This document shows positions 48,831-57,241 of a stretch of 64,000 bases of DNA, one piece after another. Positions within the stretch are counted from its first letter, which is position 1. Each line of letters opens with the position of its first letter. The stretch is taken from assembly GCA_963790245.1 (NCBI GenBank), contig CAWBNP010000002.1:1054001-1118000 (forward strand). Direction: 5' to 3'. The position numbers and the translations under genes are program-made. The notes below the pieces were generated by a model. The model searched no databases. It was given only the letters and a program-made list of their open reading frames with translations, and was not told the origin of the DNA. Source of the stretch: JACCVG01 sp963790245 (GTDB taxonomy: Bacteria; Actinomycetota; Thermoleophilia; Solirubrobacterales; Thermoleophilaceae).

Positions 48831-49958
48831 ATGCGCGTTCAGGGCCTGCTTGACACAGCCGTTGAAGGCGGGGCGATTCCGGGCCTCGTGGCGGTCACTG
48901 CGACGGCCGACGGCGTCGGTGAGGTCACCGCTGCCGGGCTCGCCGAGGACACGGTCTTTCGTTACGCCTCGATGACGAAGCTGATCACGACGGTCGCGGT
49001 CATGCAGCTCGTCGAGCGCGGCGAGCTGGGCCTCGACCAGGAGGTCGCTTCGGTACTGCCGGAGTTCGCCGACCTCCAGGTGCTCGCCTCCTTTGACGGC
49101 GACGAACCGCTACTGCGCGCCCCGGCGAGCGCAGCGACGGTCGGCCAGCTGCTCAACCATACGGCGGGCTGTAGCTATTTCTTCAGCAACGAGTCGTTGC
49201 GGCGCTACAGCGAAATCACCCGTGCTCCCAACATCCTCACCGGCCTGCGCGAAAGCGTGATGGCGCCGCTGGTCGCCGATCCGGGCACGATCTGGGAGTA
49301 CGGGTGCAATACCGACTGGGCCGGCTTCCTGGTCGAGCGGCTGGCGGGCTCAGATCTCGAGGCCTATCTGAGCGCCAACGTCTTCGAGCCGCTCGGCCTC
49401 GGCTCGATGACGTTCGCGCCAACCTCCGCACAGCGCGAACAGATGATCCCGATCCACCACCGTGCCGAGGATGGATCGGCGCTCGCCGGTGAGCTGGAAC
49501 TGCCAAACCCGCCGGAGTTCTGGCCCGGTGGCCATGGCCTGCACGGAACGGCCGCGGACTACGGCCGCTTCATGTCCGCGCTGCTCGCGGGCGGTGAAGG
49601 CGTGCTCGAACCGGCGACCATCGAGCTGATGTTCACCGACACGCTCGGCGACATCGAGCTACCGGGCCTGATCCGGTCCGCTGACCCCGCCATCAGCAAC
49701 GACATTCCCTCGTTACCGGTCCCCCAGGGCTGGGGGCTCGGCGTCCACCTGACGCTCGCCGACCTGCCGGGCATGCGCCGCGCCGGGACCGGCGACTGGG
49801 CCGGGCTGTTCAACAGCTACTACTGGATCGACAGGGCGAGCGGAGTAGCAGGGGCGATCTTCACGCAGTTGCTGCCGTTCTTCGACCAGCGCGTCATCGC
49901 GGCCGCGATCGGGTTCGAGCAGGCCGTCTACGAAGCGATCGCTGTCGCCGACCGCTGA
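48831..49958 (+). CDS. Serine beta-lactamase-like hydrolase (class C/esterase family VIII)
   Basis: A 375-residue cytoplasmic-looking protein without signal peptide. The catalytic SxxK is FRYASMTKLITTVAV and the YxN motif is WEYGCNTDWAGFLVE. The third motif (KTG in beta-lactamases) is not evident; the end region has HGLHGTAADYGRF and RRAGTGDWAGLFNSYYW, with the latter in the right place for the family's GxG variant. Probably a carboxylesterase or 6-aminohexanoate/lactone-type hydrolase, not an antibiotic resistance enzyme. ATG 48831 has GGAGAGG upstream. Confidence 0.88.
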   Translation: MRVQGLLDTAVEGGAIPGLVAVTATADGVGEVTAAGLAEDTVFRYASMTKLITTVAVMQLVERGELGLDQEVASVLPEFADLQVLASFDGDEPLLRAPASAATVGQLLNHTAGCSYFFSNESLRRYSEITRAPNILTGLRESVMAPLVADPGTIWEYGCNTDWAGFLVERLAGSDLEAYLSANVFEPLGLGSMTFAPTSAQREQMIPIHHRAEDGSALAGELELPNPPEFWPGGHGLHGTAADYGRFMSALLAGGEGVLEPATIELMFTDTLGDIELPGLIRSADPAISNDIPSLPVPQGWGLGVHLTLADLPGMRRAGTGDWAGLFNSYYWIDRASGVAGAIFTQLLPFFDQRVIAAAIGFEQAVYEAIAVADR

Positions 49959-50162
49959 CCGGATCCGACCGTTGCGGCAGGTGACCGCCTCGGAGGAAGT
50001 GCAGTACCGCCGGATCGTCGAGGGCCCGGACTCCCGGAGCGCTCGGCGCGCGGGGTCCTCAGGCCGGAGCTTCTCCTTGCAGAGCGCTCGGACCTCGGCA
50101 ACGTCGGGCCCGACCGCACCTGATAGACCACGGCCACCAATCGAAGCGAGGAGGAGAGCCGT

Positions 50163-51203
50163 ATGTCTGAGGTCAACCAGCGTCTGTTGCTACGCACCCG
50201 GCCGACGGGTCGCGTCACGCTCGAGAACTTCGAGGTCCAGGAGACGCCGGTGCCCGACCCCGATCAGGGCGAGGCGATCCTGCGAACGCTCTACCTCTCG
50301 CTCGACCCGACCAACCGGATCTGGATGGCCCAGGACTCCTACCTGCCGCGGGTGGCCGAGGGGGCGGTGATGCGGGGGATGGGCATCGCCCAGGTCGTCG
50401 CCTCCAACGACGACCGCTTTGAAGTCGGGGACCTCGCGATGGGCGCCTGCGGCTGGCAGGACTACTCCTCCTCGAAGGACGCCGAGGTCCCCTGGACTCC
50501 CCTCCCCCGCGGGCTGCCGATCCCGATTAGCACGATGCTCGGAGCACTCGGTGTCACCGGCCTCACCGCGTATTTCGGGATGACCGACGTCGCCAGGGCC
50601 CAAGCCGGTGAGACGGTCGTCGTTTCCGCGGCCGCGGGCGCGGTCGGCTCGATCGCCGGACAGATCGGCAAGGCACTCGGATGCCGCGTAGTCGGGCTTG
50701 CGGGCACCGCGGACAAGTGCGCGTGGCTGACCGACGAGCTCGGCTTCGATGCGGCCGTCTGTTACAAGGACGACGACTGGCGCGAACAGCTCGTCGCGGC
50801 CTGCCCGGACGGGGTCGACGTCAACTTCGAGAACGTCGGCGGCGAGATCATGGAGCAGCTGCTCGGGATGCTGAATATCGGCGCACGGGTCGCGGTCTGC
50901 GGAATGATTTCGGCTTACAACGAAGACGTACCGCCCCCGGGGCCGCGCAACCTCGCGAACCTGATCTTCAAGCGCGCGACGATGCAGGGGTTCCTGGTGC
51001 TCGACTACCTCGACCGCAGTGATGAGGCGCTCACGCAGATGCTGCCCTGGTTGTCTGAGGGCAAGATCCGGGGGGAGGAGACGATCGTCGAGGGCGCCAT
51101 CAGAGACGCGCCGGAGACACTCAACATGCTCTTCGACGGGACCAACCGGGGCAAGCTGCTGCTCAAGGTCGCTGATCCGCCGCTCGAGGTCCCGACGGCC
51201 TGA
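50163..51203 (+). CDS. NADP-dependent MDR-family oxidoreductase (zinc-independent)
   Basis: A 346-residue medium-chain reductase of the leukotriene B4 12-hydroxydehydrogenase/quinone-oxidoreductase-like group. Landmarks are LYLSLDPTNRIWMAQDSY, GVTGLTAYFGMTDVARAQAGETVVVSAAAGAVGSIAGQIGKALG (NADP Rossmann site) and VNFENVGGEIMEQLLGMLNIGARVAVCGMISAYN. Zinc ligands are absent. It is typically an alkenal/one or acrylyl-CoA type double-bond reductase. The ATG has GAGGAGGAG upstream, so this transcript has a leader. The preceding 204 bases contain no convincing gene. Confidence 0.92.
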   Translation: MSEVNQRLLLRTRPTGRVTLENFEVQETPVPDPDQGEAILRTLYLSLDPTNRIWMAQDSYLPRVAEGAVMRGMGIAQVVASNDDRFEVGDLAMGACGWQDYSSSKDAEVPWTPLPRGLPIPISTMLGALGVTGLTAYFGMTDVARAQAGETVVVSAAAGAVGSIAGQIGKALGCRVVGLAGTADKCAWLTDELGFDAAVCYKDDDWREQLVAACPDGVDVNFENVGGEIMEQLLGMLNIGARVAVCGMISAYNEDVPPPGPRNLANLIFKRATMQGFLVLDYLDRSDEALTQMLPWLSEGKIRGEETIVEGAIRDAPETLNMLFDGTNRGKLLLKVADPPLEVPTA

Positions 51204-51381
51204 GCACCGGCTCGTCCAAGGCGGCCACACAGGTCGGCGCACAGATCAGTTCCGGCTGCCTTTCGGTGACCGCGGAACACCTGCACCGCGGTTGCGTGAG
51301 GCCCCTCACACACACCCGCCGCCCCGCTGTCAGGCTTCATCTGAGGCCACTAACAAACCGTAAGTGGCAGAAAGGACAAGC

Positions 51382-51627
51382 ATGCCGACCACGTCCCGCA
51401 CGCCCCGTCGCCTTGGCGACCTGGACCTGTCTAAAACGATTATCTCCGAGGACGTCGTCGCAGTCCGCGAGGACGGCGGTCGCTACACGATCTACTCGTA
51501 TTCCCAGGGCGGAGCGGAGCTGACCGAACTCGCTCGCGACGTCAAGGCTGCCGAGGCGCTCCACGTGCTCGACGAGATCGACGTTCTCGACCTGTTGCCG
51601 GCGGAGGCTCAAGCGCTCGCCGCCTGA
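51382..51627 (+). CDS. Small protein of unknown function
   Basis: An 81-residue protein from ATG 51382 with AAAGGA upstream; a GTG at 51364 would place the ribosome site inside the gene. The middle (KTIISEDVVAVREDGGRYTIYSY) could form a beta hairpin, and the end (ELTELARDVKAAEALHVLDEIDVLDLLPAEAQALA) two helices. No family recognised. The 178-base stretch upstream contains a GTGAGGCCCCTCAC palindrome but no gene. Confidence 0.6.
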   Translation: MPTTSRTPRRLGDLDLSKTIISEDVVAVREDGGRYTIYSYSQGGAELTELARDVKAAEALHVLDEIDVLDLLPAEAQALAA

Positions 51628-51655
51628 GCCATGTAGGTAGGTTTCGAGCCGGCCG

Positions 51656-52537
51656 ATGCAGCTCGAGGGAATCCACCACATCACGGCGATCACCGGTGAC
51701 GCACCGGCCAACGTCGACTTCTACGTGGGGGTTCTCGGGCTGCGGATGGTCAAGAAGACGGTCAACCAAGACGACCCGACCGTCTACCACCTCTTTTACG
51801 CCGACGAACGCGGGTCGCCCGGTGCGGACCTGACTTTCTTCGAGTACCCGGGCGCCCGGCCCGGACGCACCGGTGACGGGATGGTCCACAGGATCGTCTC
51901 GCGCGTTGGATCGACCGCGGCGCTCGACTTCTGGGAGGCGCGCCTGGAGGGCAGCGAGCGCAGCGAGGCGGGCCTCCGCTTCAGCGACCCGGAAGGGCTC
52001 GACCACGAGCTGGTGGTTTCAGACAGCTCCGACCCTCCATTGACCGCGAAAGCTCCCGACATCCCGGAGGAGTTCGCGCTCCAGGGCTTCGAGGGCGTGC
52101 GAGCGTTCGCCTCGAACCCCTCGGCCAGTCGCCCGTTGCTCGAGCAGACGCTCGGATTCGAGGGGGATGAGCTGCGTGGGGAACTACGCGGCGGTCGCTA
52201 CTCCTACGACCCGCCGCCCGAGGTCGACCCGATCCCCGGCGCCGGGACGGTCCACCACGTCGCGTTCGCCTCCTACATCGATGACCAGGACGGCTGGCAG
52301 CAGCGCGTCGCGGACGCCGGCGCGCCAGTGACGCCCGTCATCGACCGGTTCTACTTCCGCTCGATCTACTTCCGCGAACCGAGCGGCGTCCTGTTCGAGA
52401 TCGCCACGATGGGGCCCGGATTCGGCGCCGACGAGGATCCCGAGCACCTCGGCGAGCGGCTGTCGCTGCCGCCGAAGTTCGAGTCGCGCCGCGAGGAGCT
52501 CGAGCGGACACTCACGCCGCTGCCGAATCGGCGATGA
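51656..52537 (+). CDS. VOC-superfamily ring-cleaving dioxygenase
   Basis: A 293-residue two-module glyoxalase/extradiol-type protein. Module 1 begins MQLEGIHHITAITGDAPANVDFYVGVLGLRMVKKTVNQDD; module 2 has VHHVAFASYIDDQDGWQ and ends YFREPSGVLFEIATMGPGF. The metal-binding His (HHIT and VHHVAF) and Glu (LFEIA) expected for Fe(II) are present. Close in layout to LinE/MhqO-type hydroquinone dioxygenases. Its stop overlaps the SDR start by 4 bases, so the two act together, perhaps in aromatic breakdown or thiol/quinone stress. Confidence 0.9.
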   Translation: MQLEGIHHITAITGDAPANVDFYVGVLGLRMVKKTVNQDDPTVYHLFYADERGSPGADLTFFEYPGARPGRTGDGMVHRIVSRVGSTAALDFWEARLEGSERSEAGLRFSDPEGLDHELVVSDSSDPPLTAKAPDIPEEFALQGFEGVRAFASNPSASRPLLEQTLGFEGDELRGELRGGRYSYDPPPEVDPIPGAGTVHHVAFASYIDDQDGWQQRVADAGAPVTPVIDRFYFRSIYFREPSGVLFEIATMGPGFGADEDPEHLGERLSLPPKFESRREELERTLTPLPNRR

Positions 52538-53376
52538 TCCGGCCGATGGCGGGTGGCCAGACAGTGGCGGGGCGGACCTGCGTCGTGACCGGCGCGGGGT
52601 CGGGCATCGGTCGTGCGCTGGCCCAGCGTCTCGCGGGCCAGGACTGCCCGGTGGCGATCTGTGACTGGGACGAGGACGGGCTGCGCGACACCGAGGCGAC
52701 GATCGCCGGCCCTGTGCTCGCCCAGAAGCTCGACGTCCGCGACCGCGGCGCGCAGATGGCGTTCGCGAGCGAGGTCGCCGAGTGGGCGCCCGAACCGTTC
52801 GGCATGGTCGTCGCCAACGCCGGGGTGACGGTCTCCCAACTGGCCGCCGAGGCCGCCCCGGAGGACGACGAGTGGGTGATGGACGTCAACTTCTGGGGCG
52901 TGGTCCACGGCACGCGCGCGTTTCTGCCGATCCTGCTCGAGCAGGGCAGCGGGGCGATTGTCAACATCTCGAGCGTCTTCGGCCTGATCGGCTTTCCGTC
53001 ACAGAGCGCCTACTGCGCCTCCAAGCACGCCGTTCGCGGCTACACCGAGTCGCTGCGCCATGAGCTGCGGGGCTCCGGCGTCACCGCGGTCGCGGTCCAC
53101 CCCGGCGGAATCCAGACCAACATCGTGCGCCATTCGCGCTTTCACAAGGACGATCAGGGCAACACCGACCGGACGGTGCTGGAGCGCGAGTTCGACAACA
53201 TCGCGCGGACGTCTCCCGCGAAGGCCGCCAAGACGATCCAGGACGGAGTCGAGAAGGGCAAGGGCCGGATCCTGATCGGCCCGGACGCGGCGATGCTGGC
53301 GGGGCTGCTCAGGATGGCCCCGGTCAGCTACTACAGCGTCATGAAGAGGCTCGAGCCGTTCGTTCGACGTAGCTGA
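52534..53376 (+). CDS. Short-chain dehydrogenase/reductase
   Basis: A 280-residue classical SDR. The cofactor motif is CVVTGAGSGIGRALAQRL with CDWDEDGLRDTE as the acidic pocket that favours NAD over NADP. NAGVTVSQLA, the catalytic serine in VNISSVFGLIG and YxxxK in SAYCASKHAVRGYTESL complete the set. The C-terminal part (GPDAAMLAGLLRMAPVSYY) resembles the acetoin/steroid-type SDRs found near acyl-CoA genes. It is translationally coupled to the dioxygenase. Confidence 0.93.
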   Translation: MIRPMAGGQTVAGRTCVVTGAGSGIGRALAQRLAGQDCPVAICDWDEDGLRDTEATIAGPVLAQKLDVRDRGAQMAFASEVAEWAPEPFGMVVANAGVTVSQLAAEAAPEDDEWVMDVNFWGVVHGTRAFLPILLEQGSGAIVNISSVFGLIGFPSQSAYCASKHAVRGYTESLRHELRGSGVTAVAVHPGGIQTNIVRHSRFHKDDQGNTDRTVLEREFDNIARTSPAKAAKTIQDGVEKGKGRILIGPDAAMLAGLLRMAPVSYYSVMKRLEPFVRRS

Positions 53377-53402
53377 GGCCTGGCGCAGCGAGTTTCGTGC
53401 CC

Positions 53403-54272
53403 TTAGCCGATCTCGGCGAGGCCGTCCTTGATCGCGAGGTGGCCCGAGTCGGTGCTGGTCTGGAACGCTAGGCGACGGTCGTCGGCGCGCCAGATCGTGG
53501 TCGCGATCTGCTCGTGCGGCTGGACGATCCCCGAGAAGCGGACGGCGAGCCGTCGCAGGCGGGTCGGATCATCAGCGCAGCCCTTCTCGATCACGGCGCG
53601 TGAGCAGAAGGCCATCGTGCACAGCCCGTGGACGATGATCCCCGGCAGCCCGACGGACTTGGCGAACTCGTCGTCGGTGTGGATCGGCATCGGGTCGCCC
53701 GACGCGGCCGCGTAACGGTGGGTCTGATCGCTGTCGAACCGCTGCTCAACGAAGGCCAGCGGTTCCTCGCCGTGCTCGATGCTGTGCTCCGGCGCGGCTT
53801 CTCCGGCTGATTCGGCCAGCTCCGCTCCGCGGAAGAACGCGGTCATGTACTGCTCGACCGCCAGGTCTCCTCCGGGCGTGCGCGTCTCGACCTTGACGAT
53901 CGCCGTCGCACCTGAGCTGCGCGCGTGCGCGCCGACCACCGCCGAGCGCGTCTCCAGGATGTCGCCGGGGACGATCGGGCGGTGGTAGAAGAAGTCTTGT
54001 TCGCCGTGGACGACGGTCATCAGGATCTCGGGCGGAACGACCGCACCGACGGCGGTCGCGAAGGACTGGAAGGCCGGGACGACGGCGAACACCGGCGGAG
54101 CCAGGTCACCCGAGCGGTGCGCGGGCAACTCGTCGTTGGTCGCCTCCGCGTAGGCGACGATTCGCTCGCGCTCGACCTCGAAGGTACTCGTCTCCCCCCA
54201 CTCTCCGACCTTGTCCAGCGCCCAGACCGGACCAGTGGCGGCGCCCACTAGGCCCCACCGGGGCCATGCCAT
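53403..54272 (-). CDS. Double-hotdog MaoC-like hydratase
   Basis: A 289-residue protein with two hotdog domains. The N-terminal one covers EVERERIVAYAEATNDELPAHR to about residue 140 and the C-terminal one carries the hydratase 2 motif YAAASGDPMPIHTDDEFAKSVGLPGIIVHGL, with the catalytic Asp and His pair. This is the (R)-enoyl-CoA hydratase/MFE-2 type, used in beta-oxidation of branched or long substrates. It is followed on the same strand by no close gene; the acyl-CoA dehydrogenase upstream (54305-55471) lies 32 bases away and probably shares the transcript. Confidence 0.9.
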   Translation of the reverse strand: MAWPRWGLVGAATGPVWALDKVGEWGETSTFEVERERIVAYAEATNDELPAHRSGDLAPPVFAVVPAFQSFATAVGAVVPPEILMTVVHGEQDFFYHRPIVPGDILETRSAVVGAHARSSGATAIVKVETRTPGGDLAVEQYMTAFFRGAELAESAGEAAPEHSIEHGEEPLAFVEQRFDSDQTHRYAAASGDPMPIHTDDEFAKSVGLPGIIVHGLCTMAFCSRAVIEKGCADDPTRLRRLAVRFSGIVQPHEQIATTIWRADDRRLAFQTSTDSGHLAIKDGLAEIG

Positions 54273-54304
54273 GCGGCGATCTGTCTATCGAAGCGTGTCA
54301 TCGG

Positions 54305-55471
54305 CTAGAGCCCCATCCCCCGGCCGATCAGCTCCTTCATGATCTCGGTCGTCCCGCCGTAGATGCGCGTGATGCGCGCGTCGACCCATGCGCGTGAGAT
54401 CGAGTACTCCGTCGTGTAGCCGTAGCCGCCGTGGAGCTGGAGGCACCGGTCGGCGATCCGTCCGAGCATCTCGGTCGTCCACCACTTCGCCATCGCCGCC
54501 TGCTCGATCGAGAGCTCGCCCTCGACATGCGCGGCTATGCACTGGTCGACGAACGTCCGCACGATCGTCAGCTCAGTCTTCATCTCGGCCATGGCGAAGC
54601 GCGAGTTCTGGAAGCTGCCGATCGGCCGGCCGAAGGCGGTCCGTTCCTTGACGTACTCGAGCGTCGTGTCGAACGCCGCCTCCGCCCCGGCCATCGCCGC
54701 GACGGCGATGATCATCCGCTCGGGGACGAGCTTGTCCATCAGCTGGAAGAAGCCGGTTCCCTCCTCACCGAGCAGATTCTCGGCTGGCACCTCGACGTCG
54801 TCGAAGAACAGCTCCGCGGTGTCCGAGGCGTGCTGACCGATCTTCTCGATCTGCTTGCCGCGGGAGAAGCCGGGCGAGTCCGCGTCGACCACGATCAGCG
54901 ACATGCCGGCGTGGGCCGCATCCGGATCGGTCTTGGCGACGACGATCACGTGGTCGCAATTGATCCCGTTGGTGATGAACGTCTTCGAGCCGTTGACGAT
55001 GTAGGAGCCGCCCTCGCGTCGTGCGCGGGTCTTGACGCCGTTGAGGTCGGAGCCGGTCCCGGGCTCGGTCATCGCGATCGCCCAAATCGCCTCGCCCGTC
55101 GCGATCGGCGGCAGCCAGCGCGCCTTCTGCTCGTCGGTCCCGGCGCTCATCAGGTAGGGGACGCAGAGGTCGGTCGTCAGCGACGGGTTCGAGAACGCCG
55201 CCCCCATATGCGAGCGGACCGCCTCCTCGGTGAGCACGACGTTGAAGCGCCAGTCGTCGATCCCGGGACCGCCGAACTCTTCGGGGATCGCCATCCCCAT
55301 GAACCCGTACTCGGCCGCCTTGACCGACAGCTCGCGGGGGACGAGCCCGGCCGAATCCCATTCGTCGAAGTGCGGGGCGATCTGATCGGCGATGAACCGC
55401 CGGAAGCTCTCGCGGTAGTCCTCGTGCTCAGGCTCGAAGATGCTGCGCTTGGGGGCGGTCACGGTGCTCAT
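54305..55471 (-). CDS. Acyl-CoA dehydrogenase
   Basis: A 388-residue FAD enzyme with the full set of family features: IWAIAMTEPGTGSDLNGVKTRARREG, SKTFITNGINCDHVIVVAKT, KIGQHASDTAELFFDDVEVP, LVPERMIIAVAAMAGAE and LHGGYGYTTEYSISRAWVDARITRIYGGTTEIMKELIGRGM. The base position in the last motif reads YGGTTEI, the pattern of long-chain-type enzymes where the catalytic glutamate sits elsewhere. It heads the operon with the hotdog hydratase, giving the first two steps of beta-oxidation. The start is ATG 55471. Confidence 0.93.
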   Translation of the reverse strand: MSTVTAPKRSIFEPEHEDYRESFRRFIADQIAPHFDEWDSAGLVPRELSVKAAEYGFMGMAIPEEFGGPGIDDWRFNVVLTEEAVRSHMGAAFSNPSLTTDLCVPYLMSAGTDEQKARWLPPIATGEAIWAIAMTEPGTGSDLNGVKTRARREGGSYIVNGSKTFITNGINCDHVIVVAKTDPDAAHAGMSLIVVDADSPGFSRGKQIEKIGQHASDTAELFFDDVEVPAENLLGEEGTGFFQLMDKLVPERMIIAVAAMAGAEAAFDTTLEYVKERTAFGRPIGSFQNSRFAMAEMKTELTIVRTFVDQCIAAHVEGELSIEQAAMAKWWTTEMLGRIADRCLQLHGGYGYTTEYSISRAWVDARITRIYGGTTEIMKELIGRGMGL

Positions 55472-55558
55472 CGGCTGGCTTTGTCCTCTCGGGTCGATCG
55501 GTCGGGCCAGCGCAAGATACCGAACAGTTGCTTGGAAACGGGTCCCGCACGCCCCGCC

Positions 55559-55611
55559 GCCACCGTTCTTACCTTTTCGTTCTCACGGGACGAAAAGGTA
55601 AGAACGGTGGC
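55559..55611. repeat. Long perfect hairpin between acyl-CoA dehydrogenase and xseA
   Basis: A 22-bp perfect inverted repeat (arms 55559-55580 and 55590-55611, outer end GCCACCGTTCTTACC, inner end TTTTCGT) separated by TCTCACGGG; including G-U pairs the RNA stem would be 25 bp with a CAC loop. The arms are AT-richer than the local DNA. It lies in a divergent intergenic region, 87 bases from the dehydrogenase start, so it is not a normal terminator for either flanking gene and lacks a T-run. No second copy was noticed in the window. Confidence 0.85.
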
Positions 55612-55764
55612 CGGGACGACCTGCGTCGGGTGCGCGGTTCGGCTGGGCGTGGGACGCTGTGGTGGTGAGCGTCTGAGCAGCCTCGACCGTCGGGCCGGCC
55701 CACCGGGGAAGGGCTGGACCCGGGCCTCCCGGGCCCGTTCCCGGTCGGGCGCTATGCAGGTGAG

Positions 55765-56997
55765 TTGCGCGACTTCATGCGCGCTCGCGCACGCGTGCTC
55801 GTGCTAGGCGAGGTGAGCGGCTTCCGACGGGCGCGGGCGAGCTCGTACTTCGAGTTGCGGGACGCGGCAGGGGCGATCCCGTGCTCGATCTGGAACTCCG
55901 ACCTCGACCGCCTCGCGATCGACGAGCGGTCGCTGCGCGACGGCGCCGAGGTCGTCGTCGGGGGCGGCCCGGACTACTACCCCGGGAGCGCGACGGCGAC
56001 GCCGTCGTTCAGCTTCCGCGCGACCCACCTGCGGTTCGCCGGCGAGGGCGATCTGCTTGCCCAGCTCGCCCGCCTGCGCCAGCGACTCGAAGCAGACGGA
56101 CTGTTCGAGCCACAGAAGTTGCTCCGCCGACCGCTGATCCCGAAGACGATCGGCATCGTCACCGCTCGGGGTAGCGCCGCCTGCTCCGACCTGCTCGCCG
56201 GACTCGCCCGCCGGGGCTGGAAAGGAACGATCGTCTGGGCCGACGCTCCGGTCCAGAACCGCCGCGCCGCACCGGCGATCGCGCAGGCGCTACGCGATCT
56301 GGCGGCCCTCGAGGCGGTCGAGGTCGCAGTCGTCTGCCGCGGCGGTGGCGGCTTGTTCGACCTCTGGGCGTTTTGCGACGAAGCGCTCTGCCGAACGGTT
56401 TCCCTACTGCGGCTGCCGGTGATCAGCGCCGTCGGTCACGAGTCCGACCACACTCTGATCGACGACGTGTCGGCGCTCGCCTGTTCGACTCCCACGCACG
56501 CCGCCGAAATGGTCGTCGGTGTTTCGATTCCGGATGCGGGAGACAGGCTCGCGACCGCCGCCGCCGCCGCCTCGGCGAGCGGCCGCAACGCCGTGAAGAT
56601 GCGCGGCCGGCGGCTTGTCGAGCTTGCGGGGGCGCCCGCGCGCACGGTTCGTGCCGAGCGCTCGCGGCTGCACCAGACGCTGCGCGAGGTGCGAGCCTCC
56701 GGGCTACGCGGCGTCCGTCAGCACCGATCGCTGACCGCTCGCCACGGCCTCGTTCTGACGCGCCGCATCACCGCCGAACGCCAGCGCGGTGTCCCCGTAC
56801 GCCGGGAGCTGCTCGCCGGGCTCGAGCTCGCTCTGCGTGCTCACGAGCCTGGTCGCACGCTCCAGCGCGGCTACGCGCTCGTCGAGGACCCGGGAGGCGA
56901 ACCGATCACCAGCGCAGTGGCTGCACGACGCAGAGCTGCCCTGACCATCCGCTTCGCCGACGATGCTGTGAACGTGCGGACCGAACCCGATGACTGA
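55765..56997 (+). CDS. xseA: Exodeoxyribonuclease VII large subunit (start uncertain)
   Basis: Large catalytic subunit of Exo VII, a single-strand nuclease. The OB-fold is LVLGEVSGFRRARASSYFELRDAAGAIPCSIW; the catalytic domain has PKTIGIVTARGSAACSDLL, VVCRGGGGLFDLWAFCDEALCR and VISAVGHESDHTLIDDVSALACSTPTHAAE; a coiled-coil arm and the C-terminal LQRGYALVEDPGGEPI follow. The first usual start is TTG 55765, but homologous sequence (GPFPVGRYAGELRDF) extends to about 55735 and the frame is open back to 55669 without a start codon, so an indel near 55665 joining GTG 55661 or 55664 is likely. It overlaps xseB by 8 bases. Confidence 0.92.
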   Translation: MRDFMRARARVLVLGEVSGFRRARASSYFELRDAAGAIPCSIWNSDLDRLAIDERSLRDGAEVVVGGGPDYYPGSATATPSFSFRATHLRFAGEGDLLAQLARLRQRLEADGLFEPQKLLRRPLIPKTIGIVTARGSAACSDLLAGLARRGWKGTIVWADAPVQNRRAAPAIAQALRDLAALEAVEVAVVCRGGGGLFDLWAFCDEALCRTVSLLRLPVISAVGHESDHTLIDDVSALACSTPTHAAEMVVGVSIPDAGDRLATAAAAASASGRNAVKMRGRRLVELAGAPARTVRAERSRLHQTLREVRASGLRGVRQHRSLTARHGLVLTRRITAERQRGVPVRRELLAGLELALRAHEPGRTLQRGYALVEDPGGEPITSAVAARRRAALTIRFADDAVNVRTEPDD

Positions 56998-57241
56998 GAA
57001 CGCCGAGCATCAGACATATGAGTCGGCCACCGCCAGGCTCGAGGAGATCATCACCCGCCTTGACTCGGGCGAGGCCGAGCTGCGCGAAACGCTTGCGCTC
57101 TGCGTCGAGGCAAAGCAGCTGATCGAGTTCTGCAAACTGGAGCTCGAGGAGGTCTCCGGCGCGCTGACCGAGCTGCGGCTCGACGAGCTCGTCTCTGAAC
57201 TCGGGCGCCGGACTGATGAGGCCGACCGAGAGACCCCTTAG
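56990..57241 (+). CDS. xseB: Exodeoxyribonuclease VII small subunit
   Basis: An 83-residue helical protein that binds the coiled-coil arm of XseA. YESATARLEEIITRLDSGEAELRETLALCVEAKQLIEFC is the family signature. The ATG overlaps the end of xseA by 8 bases, and the stop overlaps the stop of the convergent mce gene by 4 bases. The last 15 residues are polar and variable. Confidence 0.95.
   Translation: MTENAEHQTYESATARLEEIITRLDSGEAELRETLALCVEAKQLIEFCKLELEEVSGALTELRLDELVSELGRRTDEADRETP

Noticed and set aside
51204..51381. GTGAGGCCCCTCAC palindrome and CCACT/AGTGG inverted repeat as operators
   Set aside because: Both are short, GC-rich and unsupported by any known regulator or second copy.
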